Part shown: positions 1-10,570 of the stretch, piece after piece
Numbering within the stretch: the stretch's first letter is position 1
How the letters are laid out: every line of letters starts with the position of its first letter
DNA from: Nepenthes gracilis
Lineage: Eukaryota; Streptophyta; Magnoliopsida; Caryophyllales; Nepenthaceae
DNA length: 64,000 nucleotides
Assembly: GCA_033239525.1 (NCBI GenBank)
Contig: BSYO01000005.1
Location: forward strand, 27,931,341 to 27,995,340
Direction: 5' to 3'
Program-made: the position numbers and the translations under genes
The notes under the pieces: model-generated
What the model was told of the DNA's origin: nothing
The model's database searches: none
What the model saw: the letters and a program-made list of their open reading frames with translations, nothing else

Positions 1-789
1 GCAAAAAATTTCACTGATAATTTAAACTTGAAAAGGTTCAGTTTACATCTCAAAAGGCAAATTTGTCGAACTTTGCTCAATAGAGCTATTCTTAGTGTAG
101 ACTGTATACTCCCGAGCCTTAACTTGCTGATGCGATGGAATAACAACCCCATCCCTAAAACACACACACATGCACCCACATACCACATCAAACTTATTTA
201 CATACGGATCATGATGATTGTCAACCAAGTTTGTCGACCTATTGGATGCCAACTGTTGGCAAATAAACCATTCCCTTTATATATAAAAAAAATGCCTCAG
301 CATGTACGAATCCCAGAGGGAATTTCAGTTACTGTGAGTGGTAGCACAAACGGAAATAGCTTCCACAAACATGAACACGGAGAAGCCCATAAACACTTCA
401 TGAGCTGGATAGAGAGGCAGTTCCAGGAGAAGAACCATAGGAAATCCTCAAGAACAGAAAAAAATGGTTTTCAATGTTATTTTTTTGTAAATAATATGGC
501 TTTGAAGAAACGATCTGGTACAGATAGTGATCTTTACCGATCCGAAAAGAACAAGAAAAATAAAAATAAAAACAGATAGTACAGGCGTTAATATGCGGAA
601 TCACCACAAGCGTTGAAAAGCGATAGCTTTTGCAAGCGGCAATAGGATTTAGGATAATATCAATTTTAATCAGCTCTCCCATATACAGTTCTCGGGAAAT
701 CGGAACGAAAATTAAGCACCCAAAAAGTGAAGGCAACTATTAATAAGAAATTCTATCAGCGTATAGGAGGATGAAGAAAAAACAAATAC
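1..789 (-). other. Probable intron or downstream part of left-edge gene; no exon recognised
   Basis: This stretch lies 3' of the first exon that ends at 790 on the minus strand, so it is probably intron 1 of that gene. I read both strands for a second exon with a good acceptor and found none I could defend. The open frames here have ordinary AT-rich composition and no recognisable domain. The rest of the gene should lie beyond the left edge. Confidence 0.4.
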
Positions 790-970
790 CTAATCGAGCG
801 ATCTTGATCTTCGTTTCCTCGATTCCGCAGATCAGACGGTTGGAGTTCGAACTACCTGTAGTCTGAGTGGGGATTTGAGGTTGCTCGGCGGTAACTTCGT
901 AGCAGAGAGAAATCAGAAGTGATAGTATGGTGGGAAATAGTAAAATATAAACGCTCCGCCTTGTCGCCAT
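790..970 (-). CDS. First coding exon of an unidentified secreted or membrane protein (partial)
   Basis: The minus strand opens with ATG at 968-970. The first ~28 residues look like a signal peptide: MATRRS, then a hydrophobic run (VYILLFPTILSLLISL), then a likely cleavage region near EVTA-EQ. A polar stretch rich in Gln, Thr and Ser follows, then ICGIEETKIKIAR, which could begin an amphipathic or coiled-coil segment. The exon appears to end at 790, because the next minus-strand bases are GTATTT, a good donor; reading on gives stop codons. I do not recognise the family. The gene shares a short divergent promoter with the DnaJ gene starting at 1402. The start choice rests on the signal-peptide character and the donor, not on homology. 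Confidence 0.5.
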
Positions 971-1401
971 ATCCCCTCTTCCCTAAGCAAATTGCAACGG
1001 CGGGATTCCTGCAGCACAAACCTTGCCGCGGCTGACTCTTCACAGTCAACAGTGCTCCTTGAAAGCAAGCGTTGTAATTAATATTTAAAAATAATTAATA
1101 TTTAAATATTCTTAAAATAGGCATTATATTTAAGTAATAATAATGTCACGTGACTGTATAATTTCTCGACACGTGACGGCCGAGCAAGTTTATGCAAATT
1201 TAATTTCTGGGCCGAAGAAAACGTTCCTGTTTGAGCGGTTAATCCAGAAACTTCCCCACTCTTCTCGATCCGTCAACTTCCCAGGCTATCCTCCTCAAAT
1301 TGCATCTCCTCTTCTCTCCTCCAAAGCTCCAAATTTTGGAGCTGATACTGTCAAGAAAATCAAGCGTAATAAACAAGGGGAAAGAGAGAGAGAGAGAACA
1401 G
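971..1401. promoter_or_regulatory. Divergent promoter with two CACGTG (G-box) motifs
   Basis: About 430 bp separate two head-to-head start codons (970 minus, 1402 plus). Within it, CACGTG occurs at 1147-1152 and 1170-1175, each followed by AC, 23 bp apart. CACGTG is the core bound by plant bZIP and bHLH factors. A GA repeat (1384-1397) lies just before the DnaJ start, in its presumed 5' UTR. I see no clear TATA box for either gene. That both genes use this DNA as promoter is inference from the layout. Confidence 0.45.
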
Positions 1402-1566
1402 ATGGGCGTCGATTACTATAAGATACTGCAGGTTGACAAGAACGCTAAAGATGACGATGTGAAGAAAGCTTATAGAAAATTGGCCATGAAGTGGCACCCT
1501 GATAAGAATATTGACAATAATAAAGAAGCTGAGGCAAAATTCAAGCAGATCTCTGAAGCCTATGAG

Positions 1567-1675
1567 GTAAAGTATACTCTCATCCTTTTCTCTGTTTAAA
1601 TTTCCACAATCTTTTTTGGTTAGATTCTTTACAGTCCGCGTTGTTGGTAAGTATTGTTGTAGCGTGTGCGGCGAT
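1567..1675 (+). other. Remnant of DnaJ intron 1 before the Copia insertion
   Basis: This is ordinary T-rich intron sequence that begins with the donor GTAAAG and ends at the ATGAC target site of the Copia insertion. If the intron is retained, the exon 1 frame reads through to a stop at 1597-1599 and gives a 65-residue J-domain fragment. Confidence 0.5.
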
Positions 1676-1680
1676 ATGAC

Positions 1681-2387
1681 TGTTGGGGTCACTCCCGAGT
1701 GGTATGATGTCCGCGGACTCCATTGGAAGAATGGACGAGGACTTCATTGAATCGTCATGTCCGAAGCGATTCTTGAGGGCGAGGCGAGCCTGGGAATCGT
1801 GGCGTTGACTCTATCAACGTAGGCACTGCCAGTGGCGTTTTTGCGGTGGATTGATCGGGCCCACACGATTGGATGTTGCGGCCAGCTGGCGCAACTCCCT
1901 ATAACTGCCCTGCCATCCGACACGCTAGCATGTCGCTGCCACGGCGTGCCTAAAACGTAGGTCCGGGAGACCTACGTCCCGATGAGGGGTGGGCGGACAC
2001 GCCACCCTTTGTGTATATAAAGAAAGCTTGTTGCCATTCTTTGAAGTGTGTCTTAGAGTTGGGACATCTTGAGTTCTAAGGCTTGAGAGAGAGTATGGGC
2101 GAAACTTTGTTGTAAAGATAGAGTGAGATCACTTTGAAAAAGGAAGGTTATACACTTGAGATTGTTTTCTTTCGTTAGAGCTTGAGTAGCCAACACTTGA
2201 AACAATTCTCTTATAAGACATTTCTTCGTGGTTTTTCCTTGGCAAAAGGGTTTTCCACGTTAAAGCGTGTGTGTTCTCTCTTATTCTCTATCCTTACTTT
2301 CCTTGCCGTCCGGCAGCTCTCGCTCTGTGTCTTTGTCCGAGAACTCTGTCTCGCTCGGTCACACCGATCCCGAGTGTTTTCCCAACA
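1681..2387 (+). repeat. 5' LTR of Copia A
   Basis: It is bounded by TGTTGGG and CCCAACA. It carries a TATA-like GTATATAAAG near 2012 and a run of conserved R/U5 features: a short CCTT/AAGG hairpin at about 2236-2249, then GGGTTTTCCACGTTAAA. Confidence 0.9.
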
Positions 2388-2389
2388 AG

Positions 2390-2400
2390 TGGTATCGGAG
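2390..2400 (+). other. Primer-binding site of Copia A
   Basis: TGGTATCGGAG starts two bases after the 5' LTR. It is one change from TGGTATCAGAG, the usual plant Copia primer-binding site, complementary to initiator-Met tRNA. Confidence 0.85.
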
Positions 2401-2437
2401 ATTTAGGTTCTTTGTGCGGTGATCTTGTTGTGGGCGC

Positions 2438-5400
2438 TATGGATTACGGAAGCAAAATGCCTTGCTTAAACGGATCCAACTATGACACTTGGCAAAGCAA
2501 GATGTCGACTTGTTATATGTGAAGTCCATGCATGATCCGGTTTTGCCACGAAAAAGCGGCAAGCAGAAACGGCATGGACCCTGGAACACAAGCAAGTGTG
2601 CGGCTTTATACGGCGATTCGTTGATGACAACGTGCCTGACCACGTTCGCGAGAGAAACGAATGCTAAGACGCTTTAGGAAAAGGCTTGGAGAAGCTTTTT
2701 GCTTCTAAGTCGAGGAATAACAAAATTTATCACTTGATGAGGTGAGTACATATCAGATTCTGAGACGGATCATCCATTGCGGACCACTGTGAATGAATTT
2801 TAAAAGGTCAATGGACCGGGGGACCGGCATGGGTATTAAGTTCGAGGATGAGGTGCTCGGACTGCGGCTCCTAGCAATCCTCCCGGACTCGTGGGAGACC
2901 AGGAGGAGGGTCACCATCGCCAATCTGACTCAAACAGCGTGGTGAGTTTAGAGATGGTCAAAGGAGAATCTTTGAACGAGGAGGTGCGGCGGCGTTCTCG
3001 GGGAGCGACGACCTCTCGGCAATCAGAGGTCCTCGTCCATTGAGTCGAGGGAAGAGGCCGAGGACGTGGCCCAAAGTCCAAGACAAAGGGCGGAGTAAGT
3101 CACGTTCTCGGTATCGGGATATGGAGTGCCATCATTGTGGCGAAGAAGGCCACATTAAGAAATTTTATTACAAATGGAGCGTGAAAATTTGGAGGAGATA
3201 GGGCATGAAGAGACGCGCGAGGAAGAGTCCTCGGTCTCTGTCGTCACGCGGAGGTGACCTCCTTTTGGCTTGCGAGTCGAAGACTGCGTGAGGTGGTGAG
3301 CAAGTCTCGACCGGGTGGTGGATTAGCGCATCTATCCACGTCACTCCTAGGAGAGTCAAGCCTCACTTATACTCCTGCGCCCGGGAGTATTGAAGATGGT
3401 CGACTTGAGACGTCGAAAATTGTTGGACGAGGAGACATCTCCTTGTTAACCAACACCGTGCCGGCTGGTTTTGAGGGCGTCCGACACGTTCCCGATATTC
3501 GCATGAATATATTATTTGTGGAGACAAACTCGACGATGAAGGCTCTGCCGGCGTCTTTTGTGTGGCGATTTGGTGAAGAAGTCAAGGGCTCGATGGTGGT
3601 TGCTCGAGGAGTAAAGGCTTGAGGCCTTTACACTATGAATGCCTGGCCGAGGTAGTAGAGGTGAATGCTACTTTGAAGTGTGGAGTCCTCGGGCCTATGG
3701 CATAAAAGACTTCGGACACATGAGTGTGCGTGGCATGAGTCATCTGGCGAAAAGGGTCTCATTCCAGGAGATGGATGGAGAAATGCCGAGGACTTGCCCT
3801 CACCGCATGACGGGGAAGCGGCGAAGGGTCTCCTTTTCGGGAGACGCGTCTTCCGGGAGGTCCGAGGTATTGGAACTCGTCCACCACAAACGTGTGTGGG
3901 CCTCTACCGGAGAAGTCATTTGGAGGTGCACAATACTTTGTGACCTTCATTGTGATTGTTCGAGGAAGCCGTGGGTGTTCCGTTGAAAACGAGGACCGGG
4001 TTGCGGGAACCTTTGAAAGATTTCCATGCGCTCGTTGAGCGAAAATCGGGAAGAGGTTAAAGGCGTGCGGAGCTATGACAATGGCGGTGAGTTCATTGGA
4101 ACGTTTGATGCCTATTGCAAGACTCTTGGCATCAAACATCGAAGACTCCACCCAAGACGCCCCGCAACCAATGGCGTGGCGAAAAAGATGAATTGCACTT
4201 TGATGGAAAGGGTCGGGTGCATGTTGTCGAGGCCGAGCTTAAAGGGATCTTTTTGGGCGAGGCCTTGAAAACGGCCGCCCACGTGATCAACCGGTCGCCT
4301 TGTAAGCCTCTGGATAGGGAAGTTCCAGAGCGGATTTGGACCGGAAGGGAACCAGCTTACAACCATCTCAGGACTTTTGGCTGTAAAGCTTTTGTTCATG
4401 TCCCGAGAAATGAGAGAACCAAGCTTGAGCCAAAGACCATGCAATGTGTCTTTCTGGGCTATGGCGAAGATGAGTTTGGGTTGAGATTGTATGACCCCGA
4501 AGGAAAAGAAGGCTGATGCGTTCGAGACGTGGTTTTCGTTGAGGACGAGACCATAGAGGACTTTGGGAAAGAGTTGAAGTCTCTACCCAACACTTCCCGG
4601 GGACGGACCAGAAGTGACAGGTGATAGTGTCCGTCCCGTGCGTCTTGTGTCCGACGTCGGCGGACGAAGAGTTGTTGCCAACCCGAGGATCGAGCGATTC
4701 CACCGCCTCGGGATTAGGTTGAAGATTTGGTGCCTCAAGTGGATGAGGAGGCCCCTTTGAGACCTGGTCGTCGGTAGCCGAGACGACCGTCCGTCCGCCT
4801 TCCAGCAGTGAGTACGTCCTCTTCACCCGATCTTTGGAGAACCCGGAGGATTTTAGGCGAGGCTATGAGGAGCTCCCGAAGGATAAATGGTTTGAGGCCA
4901 TAAAAGAAGAAATGGCCTCACTTCATGAGAACCATACCTTTGAGCCGGCCAAACCGCCTAAAGGAAGAAGGCCACTGAAGAACAAATGGGTCTTAAATTT
5001 TGAAGGCGGCCGAGGACCCGAGCGCCAGAGACCTGAAGGCACGACTTGTGGTCGAGGATTTGGTCAACAAAAGGGTGTTGACTTTGGTGAAATTTTTTTC
5101 GCCCGTTGTGAAGATGTCCTCGGTCCGTGTAGTGCTTTCGGACCGGCAACTTTGGACCTCGGAGATTGAAGCGATGGATGTCCCGGACAGCTTTTCTCTA
5201 TGGAGATCTAGAGGAAGAGATCTACATGGAGCAACTAGATGGTTTTGAAGTGAAAGGAAAGGAGGGGCCGGTTTGTCGTTTGAAGAAGAGCTTGTATGGG
5301 GTCAAAGCAAGCTCCGAGAGGCAGTGGTATCGGAAGTTTGAGTCCATTATGGTGGACGAGGTTACCATAAGACTTCTTCGGACCACCGTCTTTGTTCGAA

Positions 5401-6330
5401 GTTCTCGAGAAAATGACTTTGTCATCCTTCTCCTTTATGTGGATGACATCTTGGTGGTCGGACGAGAATATTGCTCGGATCGAGGAGTCAAGAAGCGGCT
5501 TCGGATGATCTTTCGCCGCTGAAAAGACCTCGGGCCGGCGAAAGCAGATTTTGGGATCGAAATTTCGCGACCGAGAGGGCAAGAAGCTTTAGGTTTGTCC
5601 CGGAAGGCTATATTGAAAAGGTGCTTGAGAGATTCGACATGGAAGGGTCGAAGCCTCACGGCCTCCTTTGGCAACCATTTTAAGTTGAGCGAACAAGCAG
5701 TGTCCGTCCTCGGATCTGCGAGAAAGCGCGCATGAGTAAGATACCTTACTCCTCGGCCGTTGGCGACCTTATGTGCGTGGCCGTGTGTGCGGCCGGACAT
5801 TCTTTCATGCGGTTGGCACTTGTGAGCGAGATTCCTCTCAAACCAGGTATGGAGCATTGGTCGGTGAAGTGGATCTTTAGATATCTTCGCAGGACCTCCA
5901 AGACAGTTTGCGATTTGGAAATGAAAAGCCTCGGTGATTGCGTACACGACGCCAGATATGGCGAGGAGACGTTGATTCTCGGAAATCAACGTCCAGGATA
6001 CTGGTGAAGTTTGCGGGAGGCGGTCTCTGGCGGTCGAGTTGCGGCTGCGTCGCTCTCTCCACTACGGAAGTAGAGTTTATTCACGTGACCAAGGGCTGTA
6101 AAGAGATGCTTTGGATGAAGAGGTTCGTCGAAGAGTTGGGTCTAAGGCGTAGAGACGTGTGAGGTCCTTTGTGATAGTCAAAGTGCCGTTCACTTGTGTA
6201 AAAACTCTTCATTTCCATTCTCGGTGAAACATATTGACATGCGATATCATTGGGTGAGAGATATTTTTGATGATGGCGCGGTATCAATTGGAAAGGTCCG
6301 CTCGGACGATAATGGGTCGAACATGTTGAC
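2438..6330 (+). pseudogene. gag-pol of Copia A, frameshifted throughout
   Basis: Gag starts at 2438 (MDYGSKMPCLNGSNYDTW) and breaks after about 27 codons. A CCHC-type zinc knuckle near 3127-3171 reads CHHCGEEGHIKK, but the last Cys is Phe/Tyr. Protease-like ASIHVT lies near 3328-3350. The pre-integrase LWHKRL motif is at about 3690. Integrase core pieces include SYDNGGEFIGTF (about 4070-4110) and a displaced NGVAKKMNCTLMERV. RT pieces lie at about 4840-5660, with the catalytic LLYVDDILVVG near 5430. RNase H pieces follow to about 6330. Nearly every domain switch is also a frame switch, and the missing bases are mostly single or double. It cannot encode a functional polyprotein. Confidence 0.85.
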
Positions 6331-6415
6331 CAAGATTTTGCGAAGGGGAAGCTAGAAGCTTGTTGTGACATTCTTAGCAGTCCTAACTAACTTCACTCGG
6401 TCGTGAGGGGAAGTT

Positions 6416-7112
6416 TGTTGGGGTCACTCCGAGTGGCGTGATGTCCGCGACTCCATTGGAAGAATGGACGAGGACTTGTTGAATCGTCATGTCCGAGCGA
6501 TTGCTTGGCGAGGGACGAGGAGCTGAATCGTAGGCGTTGACTCTATCAACGTAGGCTGCAGTGGCCGTTTTGCGGTGGGTTGATCACCCACTCGATTGGA
6601 TGTTGCAGCAGGCTGCGACTTCCCGATGACCGGCTGCCCATCCCGACACGCCAAGCATCGCTGCCGCCACGCAAGCCTAGAACGTAGGTTTGGAGACCTA
6701 CGTCCCGATGGGTGGGCGGACACGCCACCCTTTGTGTATATAAAGAAGCTTGTTGCCCTTCTGAAGTGTGTCTTGAGCTGGGACATCTTGAGTTCTAAGA
6801 GCCTTGAGAGAGGTGGGCGTGGCGACTTTGTTGTAAAGATAGAGTGAGATACACTTTGAAAAGGAAGGTTGTACACTTGAGATTGTTTTCTTTCGTTAGA
6901 GCTTGAGTAGCCAACACTTGTAAACAATTCTCTTATAGTACATTTCTTCGTGGTTTTTCCCTTGGCTTAAGAAGGGTTTTCCACGTTAAAACGTGTGTGT
7001 TCTCTCTTGTTCTCTATCCTTACTTTCCTTGCCGTCCGAGAGTTCTACTCTGTGTGCTGTCCGAGAACTCTGTCCGCTCGGTCACCGTGCAGTCCGAGTG
7101 TTTTCCCCAACA
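6416..7112 (+). repeat. 3' LTR of Copia A
   Basis: It starts TGTTGGGGTCACTCC right after the purine tract GAGGGGAAGTT and ends CCCCAACA at 7112, followed by the target duplication ATGAC. It is 697 bp against 707 bp for the 5' copy. Many differences are single bases absent from this copy, for example ACTCC-GAG versus ACTCCCGAG. The conserved hairpin is CCCTT/AAGGG at 6959-6976. Confidence 0.9.
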
Positions 7113-7117
7113 ATGAC

Positions 7118-7237
7118 CAGTTTGGAATTCCAGTGTAAAATGACTAGTGTAGAAATTTGGAGTGGAATTTCTGGAGTGGTACACAAAGCCGGAATGGTTT
7201 TCACTTTGCTGGAATGGAAGTAGGTCGGAGTGATGTT
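7118..7237. repeat. Short fragment resembling the LTR tail at 10571-10640
   Basis: TTTTCACTTTGCTGGAATGG at about 7198 matches TTTTCACTTGGCTGAAATGG right after the B element at 10572. The neighbouring GGAATTTCTGGAG and CAAAGCCGGAA words have counterparts at about 10602-10632. It is probably a piece of the same LTR (element E) on the other side of the nested insertions. Confidence 0.45.
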
Positions 7238-7755
7238 TGTTGGGGTTCAAAACACGGATTCACCCGATCCGGCGCAGCGGAAACGCAAACCCCCGTCATC
7301 ATCAGCTACAAATTTAGTGGGCAAAAGGAACAAAAGATGTATAATATTTTTAATGTGAAAATTCCTTCTCAACTAAGGAAAAAAAACCACGGGGCAAATT
7401 CTAAAAAAGCTTATCTATATAAAATCGGTTACAAAAACCCCAAGATAGAATACCAACAACCCACTCTGGCTAAACAAGCTTCCAAAAAACAGACAATAAG
7501 AAAAACAATCACCAAGAATAAGGAAACTCTTCTTCCCTCTTATCTCTCTATTTTTCTCATCTCTTTCTTCTCATTGTGGTGCTCTCTACTCACAGACATT
7601 TTACAAGTATTGTAAAACGACAACATCCGTTTCACCCCCGCACACATGCAGCCTAGCGCACAACGCCCCTGGTGATTTCTCACACACTAGCACAGCCCTT
7701 GGTGCCTAGCACATTGGCTCTTGATGATTTCTCACAGTCTGGCTTAATGCTTCTT
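7238..7755 (-). repeat. LTR fragment of family B, inverted
   Basis: Read on the minus strand this ends ...CCCCAACA at 7238 and matches the 3' end of the B LTR (10180-10570) and of the solo LTR at 41076-42175. Shared words include ATCCGGCGCAGCG and CAAATTTAGTGGGCA. Similarity is clear for about 390 bp and then fades into a C-rich stretch. It begins TGTTGGGGTTC in the plus direction. Together with 9604-10570 it forms a large inverted repeat. Confidence 0.65.
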
Positions 7756-8868
7756 CTTTCGACAATGGTACAAGAAGTTCGAGTCTGTTATGGTAGATCA
7801 AGGCTACCGGAAGACTACTTCTGACCATTGCGTATTTATTCAAAGGTTATCGGAAGATGACTTTGTCATCCTTCTCCTCTATATGGACGATATGCTGATC
7901 ATCGGACAAAACAGTGCTCGGATCAAGGAACTGAAGAAGCAGCTGAGACAGTCATTTGCCATAAAAGACTTAGGGCTGACGAAGCAGATTTTGGGGATTA
8001 GAATATTTCGCGACTGGAAAAACAAAAAGGTCTAGTTGCCCCAAGAAAGTTACAATGAGAAAGTACTCCAACGATTCAATATGGAGAAGTTCAAGCCAGT
8101 GAACACCCTATTGGCCAATCATTTCAGGCTGAGCAGCCGATAGCGTCTATCCTCGGACATTGAGAAAGCTGAATGAGAAGCATGCCCTACTCATCAGCAG
8201 TAGGGAGTCTCATGTATACTATGGTATGCACGAGGCCAGATATTGTACACTCGATCGACACTGCTAGTAGATTTCTTTGAAATTCTGGGAAGGAGCACTA
8301 GTCTGCTGTGAAGTGAATTTTGAGATATCTTCGGGGAACCTCAAGGATATGTGTGTATTTTGGAGGAAAGAAGCTCCAGTTGGTTAGTTACACAAACGTG
8401 GATATAGCCGAAGATACTGACTCCTGAAAATCTACTTTGGGGTACTTAGTCAAGTTTGTCGCAGGGGCAATCTCTTAGCAATCTAAGTTGTAGAAGTGCA
8501 TTGTTCTTTTCACTACGGAGGCGCAGTTCATTACAGTCACTGAAGCCAATAAGGAAATGATATTGATGAAAAAGTTTATTCAAGAGTTGGGTTTGAGGTA
8601 AGAAAAGTATATGGTGTTCTGTGACAGTCAAAGTACCATACATCTATATAAGAACTCCTCATTCCATTCAAAATCAAAATATATTGATGTTCGATATCAT
8701 TAGGTGAGAGATGTTTTTGATGAAGGACGGCTGTTAGTAGAGAAGGTCCGGACGGATGACAATGAGTCAGACATGATGACCAAAGTATTGCCCAAGGAAA
8801 AACTTGAAACTTGCTGTGACATTGCTGGCCTGACTGATTTAGTTCCCACATGATTGTGAGAGAAAGTT
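7756..8868 (+). pseudogene. Copia E: 3' part of pol (RT and RNase H), truncated and decayed
   Basis: From about 7760 the plus strand reads QWYKKFESVMVDQGYRKTT, then FVILLLYMDDMLIIGQN. The catalytic box is YMDD instead of the usual plant Copia YVDD. The frame is open at 7790-8032 and then broken by stops and shifts through the RNase H region, to the ...DVFDEGRL...MTKVLPKEKLETCCDI end at about 8700-8825. The purine tract GAGAGAAAGTT abuts the 3' LTR. Gag, protease and integrase are absent on the left, where the inverted B fragment begins. Confidence 0.8.
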
Positions 8869-8980
8869 TGTTGGGGTCACTCCCATGTGGAAAAATGCAG
8901 GAGTGAAATTTCGGAGAAAAAAAAGCTGTATGACCGATCAACGTTACGTTGACTGGCTGGAAAAAAGAATCTGGTCAACA
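8869..8980 (+). repeat. Start of 3' LTR of Copia E, interrupted by element B
   Basis: TGTTGGGGTCACTCCCATGTGG begins just after the purine tract. The LTR is cut at about 8980, where element B starts. The rest of an LTR of the right kind resumes at 10571 and ends CCCCAACA at 11205. The two parts sum to about 750 bp, similar to the other Copia LTRs here. Confidence 0.65.
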
Positions 8981-10570
8981 TGTTGTGGTTTTCGCTGCGT
9001 CGGATCGTGTGGATCCGGGTGTTCGAACCCCAACAAGTGGTATTAGAGATAGCTGAGATCGGCCAATGCCTGGAAAGGGCTACTTGTGGAGGGTGCTGAT
9101 CGAAAAGAGTTACCTGCGGAAGTGCTGATCTGTTGCTGGTGCGCCGGGGTGGAATGAAGCATGTAGAGGGAAAGCCACTGAGTAAAGTGCCGCAGAAGTA
9201 CAGCCGATGATGTTTGCGGTTGTCGAAGTGGGAAGTCTAGTGTCGTTGTCAAGGAGCTTGCCATTTTAGTGTGGCGCTGGAATGAACGGTAAAAGTATAA
9301 CGGAGCTAAGTAGGGCCAAGGGCGGAGCTGTGCAGGGCCAAGGGCCAAGGGCGGAGCTGTGCAGGGTCAAGGGCAGAGTTGCGGTGGCGAAGGCAGAATG
9401 TAATGGTGAATGATTCGACCGCGGGGAAGAAGCTGAAGGGGAGTTGGACTACTTCAGGTTCAGTGGAGCGAAAGAAAGTATCATTCAGGCTTGCGGAAGC
9501 CAATGCCAGGTTCCCAATTGAGGGGAAGATGCCGAAAGGCAAGCAATGACGGTCGCCCAAAAAAGGTGAGGTTTTTTACACCACAAGGTCGTGAGGGAAA
9601 GTTTGTTGGTGTTGGTCACTCCCTTATGAGTGGCTCAACAAACGAACAGTATCAGATCACACAGATTTTGTGTGATGTCGGAGTGCTGCATACTGGTTGC
9701 AGCAAAGTCTAAGAAGACCGTTTGTAGGAGCGGCAAATCTTGGAGGGGCAATTGCCAGAGTAGCCACGTAGGGCTACAAGAGTACAGTCGATTGGTGGTC
9801 GGGCAGCAGAAGCCAGTCAACTGGAGAAGACGGTCAACAGGAGGTTGACCGACTGGGAGAGGAATCCGATGAACGAAAGGTTAACCGGACATTGTGGAAA
9901 GCTGGTAGCTGACGTAGAGGACAGTTGTCTTTTCAGAGTTGGTAGACTTGCAGACCATGCATCGAAAATTGCCTACAAAATTGCAAAAAGCAGTTTGCAG
10001 ATGGCAAAGCTTCTAATGTACACAACCTGCAGAGCATGCGTGCTGTGTAACTTGGGCCAGACCTCTCTCTCTATAAAGTGAGGCTTCTGGATAAAAAGAA
10101 GCAAGTGGGTGACACATAAGTGTGTGTATGGGTGGCAGTAGCAATGTGAGGGCTATGAGGCGAGTGCTGCAGCAGCGGCCGTGGGTGCGATAGATGGCCT
10201 TCTATCACAACACTTATAAAATCAAAGTTAGTGGAGTATACCATCGGTGAGAAGAATGAGAGAAGAAAAATAAATAGTTAATACTGAAGGAGAGTTTCTT
10301 CGCTTACTCTGGAAAGGTTTTTCTTATTCTGTTTCGGATGTGTAGTAGATATTCTATCTCGGGGTTTTTTATAACCATTTTACATAGTGGAAGCCTTTAG
10401 TGGATTTAATATCCCGTGATTTTTTACTTCGATTTGTGAAGGGTTTCCACGTTAAAAACATTGTGTATCTTTTATTCCTTGTACCCGCTAAATTGATAGC
10501 AGACAATGACAGGAGGATTCGGGTTTTCGCTGCGCCGGATCTTGTGGATCCGGGTGTTCGAACCCCAACA
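8981..10570 (+). mobile_element. Element B: short non-autonomous LTR element with truncated 5' LTR
   Basis: A stub of 5' LTR (about 8981-9035, ending CGAACCCCAACA) is followed by a primer-binding-site-like TGGTATTAGAGAT at 9038-9050. About 570 bp of non-coding interior follow (9036-9603), then a purine tract CGTGAGGGAAAGTT and a full LTR (9604-10570). The interior has no gag or pol motif in any frame. This fits a TRIM/LARD-like or internally deleted derivative. I find no target duplication; the flanks CAACA and ATTTT differ. Confidence 0.65.
9604..10570 (+). repeat. 3' LTR of element B
   Basis: This 967-bp LTR runs from TGTTGGTGTTGGTCACTCCC to CGAACCCCAACA. It contains TTGACC/GGTCAA words near 9815-9850, a CTTC/GAAG hairpin with a 7-base loop at 10427-10441, and GGGTTTCCACGTTAAAA after it. 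A related copy is the solo LTR at 41076-42175 (minus). Confidence 0.75.

Larger units (their letters stand above)
1681..7112 (+). mobile_element. Copia LTR retrotransposon A, full length but decayed, with exact 5-bp target duplication
   Basis: The element starts TGTTGGGGTCAC and ends CCCCAACA. It has two LTRs (1681-2387 and 6416-7112), a primer-binding site next to the first (2390-2400, TGGTATCGGAG, resembling the usual initiator-Met tRNA site), a purine-rich tract before the second, and ATGAC duplicated at 1676-1680 and 7113-7117. The interior has gag, protease, integrase, RT and RNase H in Copia order, broken by many frameshifts. The two LTRs match along their length but differ by many 1-3 base gaps and some substitutions. 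It sits in intron 1 of the DnaJ gene in the same orientation. It is clearly more GC-rich than its flanks. Confidence 0.93.

Noticed and set aside
28..579. 183-codon plus-strand open frame at the left edge
   Set aside because: No domain, composition like random AT-rich translation, and it lies in the presumed intron of a minus-strand gene.
2400..6330. Possible endogenous viral (pararetrovirus) origin of RT sequences
   Set aside because: Domain order (integrase before RT), LTRs, primer-binding site and target duplication all show Ty1/Copia retrotransposon; the same holds for D.
7157..7615. 152-codon open frame
   Set aside because: It is a chance frame across the inverted B LTR.
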